In this document: in pieces, positions 1-10,400 of the stretch
How positions within the stretch are numbered: the first letter of the stretch is position 1
Layout of the letters: the number at the start of each line of letters is the position of its first letter
Origin: Azorinus chamasolen
Taxonomy: Eukaryota; Mollusca; Bivalvia; Cardiida; Solecurtidae
Assembly: GCA_963576725.1 (NCBI GenBank)
Contig: OY755252.1
Location: forward strand, 56,573,985-56,637,984
Direction of reading: 5' to 3'
DNA: 64,000 bases
Position numbers and translations under genes: made by a program
The notes under the pieces: model-generated
Database searches by the model: none
Told to the model about the DNA's origin: nothing
Seen by the model: the letters and a program-made list of their open reading frames with translations, nothing else

Positions 1-89
1 GTAAAATAATGTACAGTCCGCACAAAACAGTTATCTCCCTTAATTGATGTGTCGCGTTGACTCTTAAATATGCATGAATAGATTACTTC

Positions 90-320
90 ATGAAAAATTC
101 ATTAACTTATTACTTATGAATATTCATTATCTTAATTCCTATAATTTAATATTTCCAATAGATTTGTTTTGGCTTAGACAATAACTGTATGGCCAGACCA
201 ATATAAGTGCACGAGCAAACAGAGCGGACCCAGATTAGACGAATCATACAGGAGCCGTCTGCGCTCTGTCTACTCTGTTTGCATGGGCTTGAAACGGCGT
301 TTCGATAACGGAAAGAGAGA
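90..320. mobile_element. T1-type MITE, decayed
   Basis: Core AACAGAGCGGACCCAGATTAGAC to CTACTCTGTTTGC, with TATTCATTA motifs to the left. The flanking sequence (1-50, 315-360) recurs without it at 1240-1345, so this looks like an insertion into a duplicated segment. Confidence 0.55.
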
Positions 321-389
321 ATAGGCATTTTATAGGGTAATGGTTTGAGATAAATTTTCAATTGAATAATTGAACAATTCAATAATATC

Positions 390-598
390 TACAGTAAAAC
401 CTCTCAGTATAACGGCCACTAAATTGTGTTAATAAATTGTGTTTAGGGTAGGTGGCTGCTTAAAGCAAGGTGAAAGTGAAACAAACCGCTCCTATAGGAG
501 CGTTCTGTTTGACTTTCACCTCGCTTTAAGCAGACACCTGCCTTCAACACAAAATACGTGATGCGATTTAGTGGCTGTTATAGAGAGGCTTTACTGTA
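390..598. mobile_element. C8 MITE (TA, CAGTAAAACCTCTC)
   Basis: It starts TACAGTAAAACCTCTC and ends inverted at 598; the long central hairpin has tip CGCTCCTATAGGAGCG. It holds the empty TTAA site (460-463) matched by the nested copy at 52825-53277. Such CAGT ends and TA flanks suit pogo/Tigger-type elements. Confidence 0.75.
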
Positions 599-784
599 CC
601 ATTCACCATTGACAAATGTATCCCAAAGAATGTGCCTCAAATGGATGACATCGTGTCTCCCGTGCATTTTATTATGTATGATGTATTATCCTACAAATTT
701 GACCTGTGACTCATGCATATTCCGTGAATTATCGTCGGTAATCTTCGAATAAATTTCCGAAGGTATAAGAATGCGCTATAAAAA

Positions 785-993
785 TACAGTAAAACTCCTC
801 TAATACGACCAGCAAAAAGGGGTATAATTCACAGTGGCAAAAGCAGGTGGTAGCTTAATACAGGACGAAAGTTATGCAGAAAGCTCCTGTAGGAGCTTTC
901 TGCATAACTTTTGTCCTGTATTAAGCAACCATCTGCGTATAAAGACAGTCATATTTATCCATTAAGTGGTCGCATTAGAGGGGTTTTACTGTA
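785..993. mobile_element. C8 MITE
   Basis: TACAGTAAAACTCCTCTAAT at the left and GAGGGGTTTTACTGTA at the right; hairpin tip AGCTCCTGTAGGAGCT. Confidence 0.75.
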
Positions 994-1532
994 CAAGCCT
1001 CGTGGAACATGATTATTACCGGCTTTTGGTTTGCTATGTTTTGTCACAGATTATTACGAACAATCCCGATAAACACGCCGAAATTTAATCGAGTCTCAGG
1101 TCAAATTGGGAGGATAATACTGACGAGTATTGACATATACTGGGTCATATCACTTTAATTTATTCTTGCATAAAGGTCAACGTCAGGTGAATCTTGGACT
1201 ATATGAACAGAATCTCGCCCAGTATATAAGGGAGATAACTGCAATAGTTAAATAATGTACAGTCCGAACAAAACGGGTATCTCCCTTAATTGGTGTGCAT
1301 TTGGGCAATTTATAGGGTAATGGTTTGGGATAAATTTTCATTGTAGCGAGTGTTAGTTTATTATGTGACTTTATATAACCATCATAGCACTAAGCACATT
1401 CTGATAATATGTAAGAAACAATTGGATAATACATGTACGTATCTATATTATAGAGCAGACCTTGATCACACATGAGCTGTCTGATCTGGTACTGCTCTAT
1501 TTGCAAATGGGTAAAGATGTGTCAGTATAATG

Positions 1533-1747
1533 TACAATAAAACCCCTCTAAACCGGAATCTTAGAAGAATTTAGATCTTTTTGTGAAGGTGGCTGCTTAA
1601 TGCAGGATGAAAGGCAAGCAGAAAGCTCCCCTGGGAGTTTTCTGCATGACTTCCCCCTTGCACTAAGCTGCCACCTGTCTTACAAACCGGCAATGATACT
1701 CAACTGAACGTTCGGATTAGATATGGGGGGGGGGGGGTGTTACTGTA
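1533..1747. mobile_element. C8 MITE with poly-G expansion
   Basis: Ends TACAATAAAACCCCTCTAAA and TTACTGTA; the right end contains a G13 run near 1725-1737. Confidence 0.65.
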
Positions 1748-2187
1748 AATGGTTAAAAGAACGGCTACATAATTATAATGAGTATCAAATAAATAAACAC
1801 AATTCTGGGTTTACACTGTTTTCAGCGGAATTAGACCCTCCCCCAGACAAGGACCTCCTTTTTACCATCAAATATTTCCAATTTTTTTGACAAAGCTGCT
1901 TTTATAGGGCACCACTTCGGAATGAAAACCTTGAATCAATTAAACGAAATGGAGCTTGTACGAAATTTTAAGTCCCTTTGCAACAACGTATCAATAAGAT
2001 TAAGGCATGACACCCGGATTTCTCTGTATACCCTCTCTTCTCTCTATGGGGAGTCTAATTAGCCCACAGTGAGCAGAAACGGACGTTAATCAACCCAAAC
2101 AAACAAACATACGATTAAGAACGAAACCCCACACATCCTCGGTTACATTGATTAATGTGATATAGATCTACCCTTTTTCTTATACAG

Positions 2188-2368
2188 GCTGAAAGGTATT
2201 GACGAGAGGTTTCTCAACATTGATACAGGAGCTCGTGCAAGCAGCACAACCAGCACGGTCCCCACCACGGCTTCAACAGCCCCAGAAACACCACCACCAC
2301 CCACAACCACACCGGCTCCGTACAGGTTCAGGTGGTCTTCATGGCGGAGGAGGTGGTGGAGGCGCTAA
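2188..2368 (+). CDS. possible terminal exon of an unrecognised upstream gene
   Basis: A pyrimidine-rich tract followed by TTATACAG at 2187 gives a plausible acceptor. Downstream, one frame stays open for 59 codons to TAA at 2366-2368. It begins LKGIDERFLNIDTG, continues as a Thr/Ser/Pro-rich mucin-like stretch with PPPP and TTT runs, and ends in a basic Trp/Arg-rich tail (RRRWWRR). An AATAAA lies at 2498-2503. CAG|GTTCAG and CAG|GTGGTC near the end could instead be donors, making this an internal exon. Another frame, reading His/Gly-rich sequence, is also open (2193-2489) but has a stop directly after the acceptor. The rest of the gene would lie left of the window. I do not recognise the family. 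Confidence 0.4.
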
Positions 2369-2497
2369 TATCAGAAGGCGGGTGCAAACCGATGACGTCA
2401 TAACCCTATGTGGCATATCTTTAAAGACATTTATTAACTCATTATCTCCTGCTGATGCCTTTTGGCGACTTGGTAAAATTCATTTTTAAACCTTTCT

Positions 2498-2503
2498 AAT
2501 AAA
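2498..2503 (+). promoter_or_regulatory. candidate polyadenylation signal AATAAA
   Basis: AATAAA lies 130 bases after the stop of the possible plus-strand exon at 2188-2368. Such hexamers are common in AT-rich DNA, so it is only supportive. Confidence 0.3.
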
Positions 2504-2689
2504 TACAGCATATGTTCCACATGAGCAAATGCTCTATGTATCACATGTGTTTGAAAATTACACAAATCTAAAAAATTCATTTTTTTTCTAATAAATGCCC
2601 CTTTTCAGTAGGTTTTTTCAAAGATGTTAAGTCTAAGTATAGTCCAAGAGGGGATGGGTCAACCCCTTATCCCGCTATCCGTGACTTGA

Positions 2690-2762
2690 CCTGGTGACCC
2701 CTGACCTGGTGACCCCCCCCCCTGACCTGGTGACCCCCTGACCTGGTGACCCCTTGACTTGG
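2690..2762 (+). repeat. short tandem repeat GACCTGGTGACCCC
   Basis: About five copies of CTGACCTGGTGACCCC with variable C runs. Confidence 0.85.
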
Positions 2763-2955
2763 TATTTACAAACAGTTTCAGATGAGACCAATCTCAAGCT
2801 TGATCACAACGGGAATAGTCAAACTCGAACAAGATCTTAGATTGTGTTGACAAATTAATTTTTCACAGTAGGATAGTACTTGGAACTCTAAAAATCAACT
2901 CTTGTGTACATTTGATCACAGCTATGGAAGAGATGACTCGAGACTCTGCCAAGAG

Positions 2956-3205
2956 TTAACCCTTCGCTTGCTATTCGCGTCAATATACCTACCGGTAAAT
3001 AGTGAAGACCCAGATGAGACAGCGCCTGCAGGAGCTGTCTCATCAGGGTCTGCACTATTTACAAGTTGATTGTGCAACCAGTGCACTCCACAGCAGTGAT
3101 TGCACAGCGAAATACTTGTACACAGTGAAGATATATGTAATTATATAACAGGGCATGGGTAAAGAAAGAGAAATGTATTTTAAAATTCAGCAAGAGAAGG
3201 GTTAA
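2956..3205. mobile_element. T2 MITE (TTAACCCTTCGCTTGCT)
   Basis: TTAACCCTTCGCTTGCT on the left, AGCAAGAGAAGGGTTAA on the right, about 250 bp. The asymmetric central hairpin tip GCTCCTGCAGGAGC lies near the left end. CCCTTT-like ends and TTAA fit piggyBac-type non-autonomous elements. Confidence 0.85.
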
Positions 3206-3484
3206 CTCGGCGCATTCTGTTTACAGGTGTCATTTATATGTCTCTTTCAGATTTACAAAATAAATAATGCTATATTTAAATATTGCGTAAGCCTTTAAAT
3301 ATTTCACTCCAAGTCCAAAAAATACACCACGGCAGACAGTGCAGTCCCAGACCAGGCATCGTCTTTTCAAGGTGATTTCTGATCAGGCACTTCACATTTT
3401 ATTTTTACCTTTGTTTTATATCTGCGGTTAAGTCCTTTGAAGACTGTAATTCTTTTTCCCAATTCTTGATTTAACTAAAACAGT

Positions 3485-3715
3485 TTAACGCTTTCCCTGT
3501 TCTATGTTTATTCTAAATTTTAGTACCTACTAAATATTCATGGACAAAATAGTTATGATGAAATATGGAAGATGGCATATTGTAGCCATTTTGGAAAAAC
3601 CCACCAGATCCATCAAATTACATTAGCAAACGGAGCAGGCCCTGATCAGACGGCTCCTATGGGAGCCGTCTGATCCTGGTCTACTTTGTTTACAGATGTG
3701 TGAAAACGCGTTCAC
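3485..3715. mobile_element. T5 MITE
   Basis: TTAACGCTTTCCCTGTTC start; core CGGCTCCTATGGGAGCCG; right end decayed. Confidence 0.65.
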
Positions 3716-3764
3716 AAATATGATCCATGCAGGAAACACCACATACAGAACACAACACAAGAAA

Positions 3765-4000
3765 ATGTTAACAAAAGTACAAACAGTAACACATGAAAAC
3801 ACAGCAAATGTACATAACTACCAAAAACATAAAAAGACGCACAAAGACAAAACAAACAAACAATCGGGGGTCGATGGAAGTACCGCCTTGGAAACGGTCA
3901 GTGACAAAAGTCACTGGGGTTTAAACCGGTGTATGGGCGCCAAGCATCATACTTATTCCATCTCCGCCCTAAAAGACAAACAGCATAGATAAAAGTATCC
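3765..4000 (+). repeat. dispersed repeat R-A
   Basis: It shares GTACCGCCTTGGAAACGGTC and AGTGACAAAAGTCACTGGGG with 57965-58165 (inverted). Ends undefined; no coding sense. Confidence 0.6.
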
Positions 4001-4149
4001 CCTGTCCGACTAATCTACAACAACCGCGATTGAAAATACAGTGGTAAAGTACACGTAAAACGAAAACATAAGTGAAACAAACTGTATCCACCGGTCGATG
4101 TTGGGTCTCAGATGAAAATCAGAAATGTCAGTTTCCATATTACCCATTT

Positions 4150-4412
4150 TAACTTCGATATTTTGTACTCGGATAACTCGAAATTCGGTATATCTCGAAG
4201 TAAAAATTCGATCCTTCCAAAATTTACAATACAAAATTGTTCTAGAATTTATCACTACGCATATCTGGAAACATAAGTGACAGCTTAATGCAGGTGGAAA
4301 GTAATGCTGGAGCTCTCAGCACTATTTTCAACATGCATTAAGCTGTGAGACATTCGAACTTATCTCGAAGTAATTTACATCCATTGCAATTCGAGGTATT
4401 GAAGTTCAACTG
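4150..4412. mobile_element. C9 MITE, degenerate
   Basis: It is rich in AACTCG/TATCTCGAAG motifs and ends GAAGTTCAACTGTA; the core hairpin is shortened. Confidence 0.6.
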
Positions 4413-4650
4413 TATTTAAATTATTTTCATAATTCATCTTAATGTCTTTTCATGTAAATATGCCTTTAACGTCTTTTCATGTTAATTCTCGTTTTTGAAG
4501 TTCGTAAATACAAATGATGAGTTCTTATTTATCTTTGACTTACTAATTTTTATTTAAAGCGATAGTATCTATTTGGAATGTGTTATGAAATGCCTAACAA
4601 TTGCCTAAATGCCTAACAATTGCCTAACAATTGCCTAACTCATTTGTATA

Positions 4651-4976
4651 TACAGTTGAACTTCGATAACTCGAACTTCAAGGGACCATACAAATTAGTT
4701 CGAGATAAGAGAGGTTCGACTCATCCGATTTATACTCTGACAATATCTCAGGTTTACAGCTTAATACAGGTCTAAAGTAATGCTGAAAACTCCTGCAGGA
4801 GCTTTCAGCATTACTTTAGACCTGTATTAAGTTGTAACATGTGTTTCTAGATATGTGTAGTGATATATTTTAGAAAATATCCTGTTTTGTAATATTTGGA
4901 AGGACTGAAATTTTAGTTCGAGTTATCCCGAAGTTCGAGTTATCCGAGTTCGATGTATCGAAGTTCAACAACTGTA
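4651..4976. mobile_element. C9 MITE (TA, CAGTTGAACTTCG)
   Basis: TACAGTTGAACTTCGATAAC on the left and TCGAAGTTCAACAACTGTA on the right. The centre TTAATACAGGTCTAAAGTAA carries tip GCTCCTGCAGGAGC-like, nearly the C8 hairpin, though the ends differ. Confidence 0.75.
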
Positions 4977-5655
4977 TACTGAAAAAAGTATATCGCAAAA
5001 ATAAACGAATAAACGCCGATGATGGAGTTTTAACTTTATTCAAGAAAAACTTAAAACAATATGTACAATACATGCAATTGGACCTCGACAGTACGAACAC
5101 TCGCTAATACGATCATTCGCTAATACGAACACCCAAATAAATAGCAGTATCGGTCTTTGTCGGTCTTTTAAGGCAACTGGCAGCTTAATGAAGATTGAAA
5201 GTTCATTTGTGACGCCTTGTATGACGTTCACCATATATTAAGCTGCCAATTCTTCGGTTTAGTGGGATCTGCTGCATTAGTTAACATACAACAAGAACTG
5301 CCAGTAATGTCGTACCTCAAATTATGACGACATAGGGCGTTGCTTGATCAGCATGTCGGCAATTTCCGTACACATTCGGCAAATTGTCGAGCAATCAAAA
5401 TCGCGGTAAAGAATTTATAGCGACCACGGAAGGGGTAATTAGTGCAATTAGCGATGGCTACGTTAGAGAGCGGGACGAATTGTTTATTGAAACTGTGTCT
5501 TAGTTACATTTATTAAAGAACAGTAAAACCTCGCGAATTCGAATTGGTAATAAGGAAGAAATGAAAACCGTTTACGCAGGTGACTGTTTCATCCAGGTTG
5601 AAATTCCTGCAGAAATCTCCCCGAGGAGCTCCCTGCATGACTCTATCCGTGAGTC

Positions 5656-5883
5656 TTAACCCTTTCCCTCATATTGACGACTTATGACGACTCTGTAAAA
5701 GTCACTTTGTGAAACCATTGTGATAAATAGAGCATTTGCTCCTTTGGAGCAAATGCTCTATTTATCACAATGGTTTCAAACTACAAAATTCTAAAGGTTT
5801 CCTTTAGTGTAGTTAATGCTCCTTTTCGGTAGATTTATTCAAAGAGGTTGTATCTAAAAATAGACTATGACGTAATGGGTTAA
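5656..5883. mobile_element. T6 MITE (GAGCAAATGCTC hairpin)
   Basis: TTAACCCTTTCCCTCATAT to GACGTAATGGGTTAA; hairpin CATTTGCTCCTTTGGAGCAA. Confidence 0.82.
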
Positions 5884-6743
5884 ATACTGACAATGATGCT
5901 AACGCAACCATTTCCCTGTTCAATATTCAGGCAAGAAAGCATGACGTCATGCATATTTATTAGCTGAAATTTTATAATGAGAACTTTTCAAGGAAACCAT
6001 TTGCTTTGACAAAAACTGTAAAGTCAGATCTATATCATGTCAAAAGCAAAAAAGAGCAGACCCAGATTAGACGGCTTCTATAAGACGTTAACATCGCTCA
6101 CCGTATCAAGCAGCGTCAATTCCCATGCAGTACAATTCAGTCAGTCTGCTGACGATGTCCACAGTACGGTGAACAACTTCAGGTTAGCTTTTCAAATTGT
6201 CTTTGTGCGTGTAATTGAAATGTTTAACTCATGATAAGACATAATGTAAAATTGTTAAAATGATGCGTGTTCATGAAACAATGATTTTGGTCATGGCAGA
6301 ATCTGTAGAATCAGATTTACAGAAGTTCATACGCGAACAGAGCAGGTCCTGATCAGACAGCACTTACATGAGTTTCTCATCTGGGTTTACTCTGTTTACA
6401 AATGCATTAAAATCTTTGACATTGACTCCATTGGTATTTAAGCATACACTTATTCCGAGATGTTGCGGGTTATAGCTGTGGGGGCTATTCCAGGATATTG
6501 CCTAAGGTAGACCTTGCCCTCTTTTAATCGTTTTTTCTCGCCTTAGCAAGCCGAGTAGACCAATACCAGACTGCTTCTGTTGGAGCTGTCTGTTCAGACC
6601 ATGCTCTATTATTTTTCTTACAACATTATGATAAATGTGACTCTTCCGCTTCTATCAATACCAAAACGGCCTGTGTGCCTTTATAATGAGTCAGGTAATA
6701 GATAGTCATGTTGCCACTTCGAACAGGTAAAAGGGCCAAAGGT

Positions 6744-6975
6744 TTAAACCCTTTACTCCATAAATACACCTTTCTACACCTCTGTAGAAGTCACCTGTTG
6801 AAACCATTGTGATAAATAGAGCATTAATTTTGCTCCTATAGGAGCAAATGCTCTATTTATTACAATAGTTTCAAATTACAAAATTCTAAAAAATTCCTTT
6901 TCTCTAGTTAATGCTCCTTTTCGGTAGATTTATTCAAAGTGGTTGGTTCTAAAAATAGCCCATGGGGAAAGGGCT
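6744..6975. mobile_element. T6 MITE with T1-like left end
   Basis: The left TTAAACCCTTTACTCCATAA is T1-like, but the core (GCTCCTATAGGAGCAAATGC) and right half are T6, so it may be a recombinant. Confidence 0.6.
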
Positions 6976-7078
6976 ATGGCTTAATGCAGAACGTTCCTAT
7001 AACGAATTTTTCTTACTGGAACTGTTTGATCTTGGTCTGCCTTGTTTACATAGACGTCAACGGGTGTCTCTTTCGGGT

Positions 7079-7285
7079 CCAGTAAAACCTCTTTAAACCG
7101 GACGTTACATTTGGCATAAATATCGGTCTTGGAGACAGGTGGCAGCTTAATGCAGGGTGAAAGTCATGCAAAAAGCTCCTCTAGGAGCTTTTTGCATGAC
7201 GTTCATCCTGCATTAAGCAGCCACATGCCTAAAAGTATCTAAATTATTCACTACTAGAATTCCGGTTTAGAGAGGGTTTACTGTA
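7079..7285. mobile_element. C8 MITE
   Basis: CAGTAAAACCTCTTTAAACC to GGTTTAGAGAGGGTTTACTG; tip AGCTCCTCTAGGAGCT. It lies just downstream of the gene B stop. Confidence 0.75.
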
Positions 7286-7382
7286 AATGATTATGAAGCC
7301 CACTGATCAAACGACTGACTACTGCCAGCCTCATATGCAAATTATGAATTGCGTTGATCAAATGCGAGTCTATGTTTTTTTA

Positions 7383-7471
7383 TTATTTCTTTATTTGTCC
7401 TGCTTTATTCTTCTTCTTTTTGCTCTTCACTTGCTTCATGGCTGTGCCGTTACACAAAAACGAAGAAAACT
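7383..7471 (-). CDS. gene B exon 6: EF4 end, Lys-rich tail, stop
   Basis: The acceptor CATATCTTTTCAG is strong. The exon completes Glu12 of EF4, then reads FSSFLCNGTAM and the basic tail KQVKSKKKKNKAGQIKK, ending TAA at 7385-7383. An AATAAA overlaps the stop codon (7384-7379), as in gene A. Confidence 0.85.
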
Positions 7472-10400
7472 CTGAAAAGATATGCAAAAATACAGAAATA
7501 TAGTTTTTGAACATATTTACAAACAGCACCTGCCACCTAAACGCTTCCCCTCATGTAAGCGCTTGTCCTAGCCTTTGCAGAGTAAACCCAGATCAGACGG
7601 CCTCTGTAAAAGCCGCTTGATCAGTGTCTGATCTGATTGCCAATGAAAGTGTGATATAACTCTGCACTTTTTGTCAATACCAATCATAAATAAAAATTAA
7701 TTTCGCTGCTAAATTTTGACGCCTGCAAATTGTGTCGGGGGAGAGACAGAGAGACAGACAGAGACAGCGAAAGGGAGAGACAGAGAGAGGGGAGAGAGAC
7801 AGAGAGAGAAAGAAAGAGAGATGTGGGGAGGGGTGACAGAGAGAGAAACAGAGAAAAAGAGACAGAGACATGGGTCTCACCATACTGTTGGTGAACCGAT
7901 GATTTCCTTTGCAAATAGACTGGATCAAAATGAGATGCCGAGTAACTCGGCTTATCATTAGGACCCAGGTTTGAATATTGACACAGAATGGCATCTGTGC
8001 TTACGGTTAGAAAGTTTACAGTTAAACGTGTTCCCATTTATTTTGAAGTGTAAGTCGAGTCGTGATCTTGTTTTATGCGAAATTAAGATCGGACATATTC
8101 GACCAATTCCGGTACGGCCGATCGCTTTTCGCTGCCTCGGCGATGACGGCACGAGCTCACTACTCACCATCTACATCGATATAGCCATCATTATTCTGGT
8201 CCATCAGCGTCATTAGTTCCTCAGCCTCGTCTGGTGTCAGAGGTTCGTCACACACTTTATGTAACACCGTCATCAAATCTGTAATGTTAGTAAATATTAG
8301 TCACTTGATTATGCCGGGATTTTTAAAAGATAAAAATGTGTGATGACAAACATTGCAGACCCAAGCAGTTGCAAACATGGCACACGCCCTCGAGCTTATT
8401 TATAGCAAACTGTTCGAAAATGGGAAGGGAGTGTTATCGCCCTCAGAATGTTTAATACCTAAACATTCGAGAAAAAACACCTGGAAAGAGTTTTACAGAC
8501 CCTTGGGATGTTGTATGACAGTATGTTCAAATATAAACATTGGAATGAGAATGCTACCCAACCTCAGGATGTTTTATAGCAAATTGTTCGAAAATGGAAA
8601 TTGAACATGATTGTTACTCGCCCTCGGGACGTTTTTAGTAAACTATTCGAAAATGAGCAATGGGAATAGTGCCAGTCGCCCACGAGTCGCCATGGGAAGA
8701 GAGTGTCACTCACCCAAGAATCGCCATGGAAAGAGAGTGTTACTCGCCCTCAGATTGTTTAATACCTAAACATTCGAGAAAAAAACACCTGGAAAGAGTT
8801 TTACAGACCCTTGGGATGTTGTATGACAGTATGTTCAAATATAAACATTGGAATGAGAATGCTACTCAGCCTCAGGATGTTTTATAGCAAATTGTTCGAA
8901 AATGGAAATTGAACATGAGTGTTACTCGCCCTCGGGACGTTTTTAGTAACTATTCGAAAATGAGCAATGGGAAGAGTGCCAGTCGCCCATGAGTCGCCAT
9001 GGGAAGAGAGTGTCACTCGCCCAAGAATCGCCCTGGAAAGAGAGTGTTACTCGCCCAAGAATCGCCCTGGGAAGAGAGTGTCACTCGCCCCAGAATCGCC
9101 CTGGGAAGAGGGTGCCTCTCGCCCACGATTCGCCATGTGAAGAGAGAGTCACTCGCCAACGGACAACCATTAAAAGAAAGAATCACTCGCCCGTGCATGG
9201 AACGCCGTAGCTGTCTCCTGTTGTCGAATTTCTTCTTGTCTTGTTCAAATTCAGTGTTATCATGTCTAAACGTCATGTTATTATGTCGAAGTGCTGTGTA
9301 AACTTGTCTATTTCAATGCTGTCATCTCGAAACGCCATGTCATTATGTCAAAGCGCTGTATTAACTTGCCCGTGAATTGTGTTGTTATGGACGACGGCTA
9401 TGTTGTTACATGTATGTTACAAAGTAGGTTCATCTTGTTAAAGAACAATGTGAACTTGTCTATATGGTATGTTATCATGGTAAATGCTAGATGCGATATC
9501 GTAGCTGTAAGACTGATAATGACTAGCGTCCAGTTTACAGCTACGACATGCTAGCATCTCTACTGTGGCGCAAGCCGAATGTGAATCACACGCGGCGGTT
9601 TAACGCTTTTATTTTCACAACAAATGTAAAAATAAATCAATGTTTCGATTTAAAACGATTTTTTGAACACGCTGGGCTAACAAAATTATGTTACCTTTCT
9701 TGAAAATCATGTAATTTCCGATTAAAGTTTTACCACTCTAAGCGGACGACGTTTCCCGAGAGGTGGTCGGCCATTTTGAAAAAATTACCCATGCTCCGGG
9801 TGGTCACAGGTGACCTTTTATGCAAATAGCTTCCATATATGGAAATCGTAGTAAAACGAGCACCAATCGTCAATCTAAACAACATGGCCGACCCGTAGTA
9901 AGGTTTCCTTATATGGCAAAACGAGATCTCGCGAGATCTGTCATGGCGTCCAAAATCAAAATAAAAGTCGGCCGGTTTTGCAAATATTATTAATCGACCG
10001 CAGAGAAGTTATAAGATAGCGTAGGCTGATAAAATCTGATTTTTATTGATAAATAATAAGTTTTAAAGGAATACATTAACTGTTTCGAGACTCGCACTGG
10101 TTTACAAGCACTTTAGATTTTGCGCCATTGTAGAGATGCTAGCGAATCGTAGCTCTATTTAGGAATAGAGCTACGTTATCGTATCTAGGTAAATGCATGT
10201 GTTGATTTGTCAGTATGTGGTGTTGACTTGTCCAAACAACGCCTTGTTATGTTAAAATGTATTGTTATTATGTTAAAAAGTGAAGTTATCTTGTCTAGAT
10301 CATGTTTGTCAAAATAGTGTGCTGTCTTGTCCATACGGCTTCCTATTATGCTGAAAAACTGTGCTATTATGTCGCACTTTTGTGTTATTTTGTCTACCTG

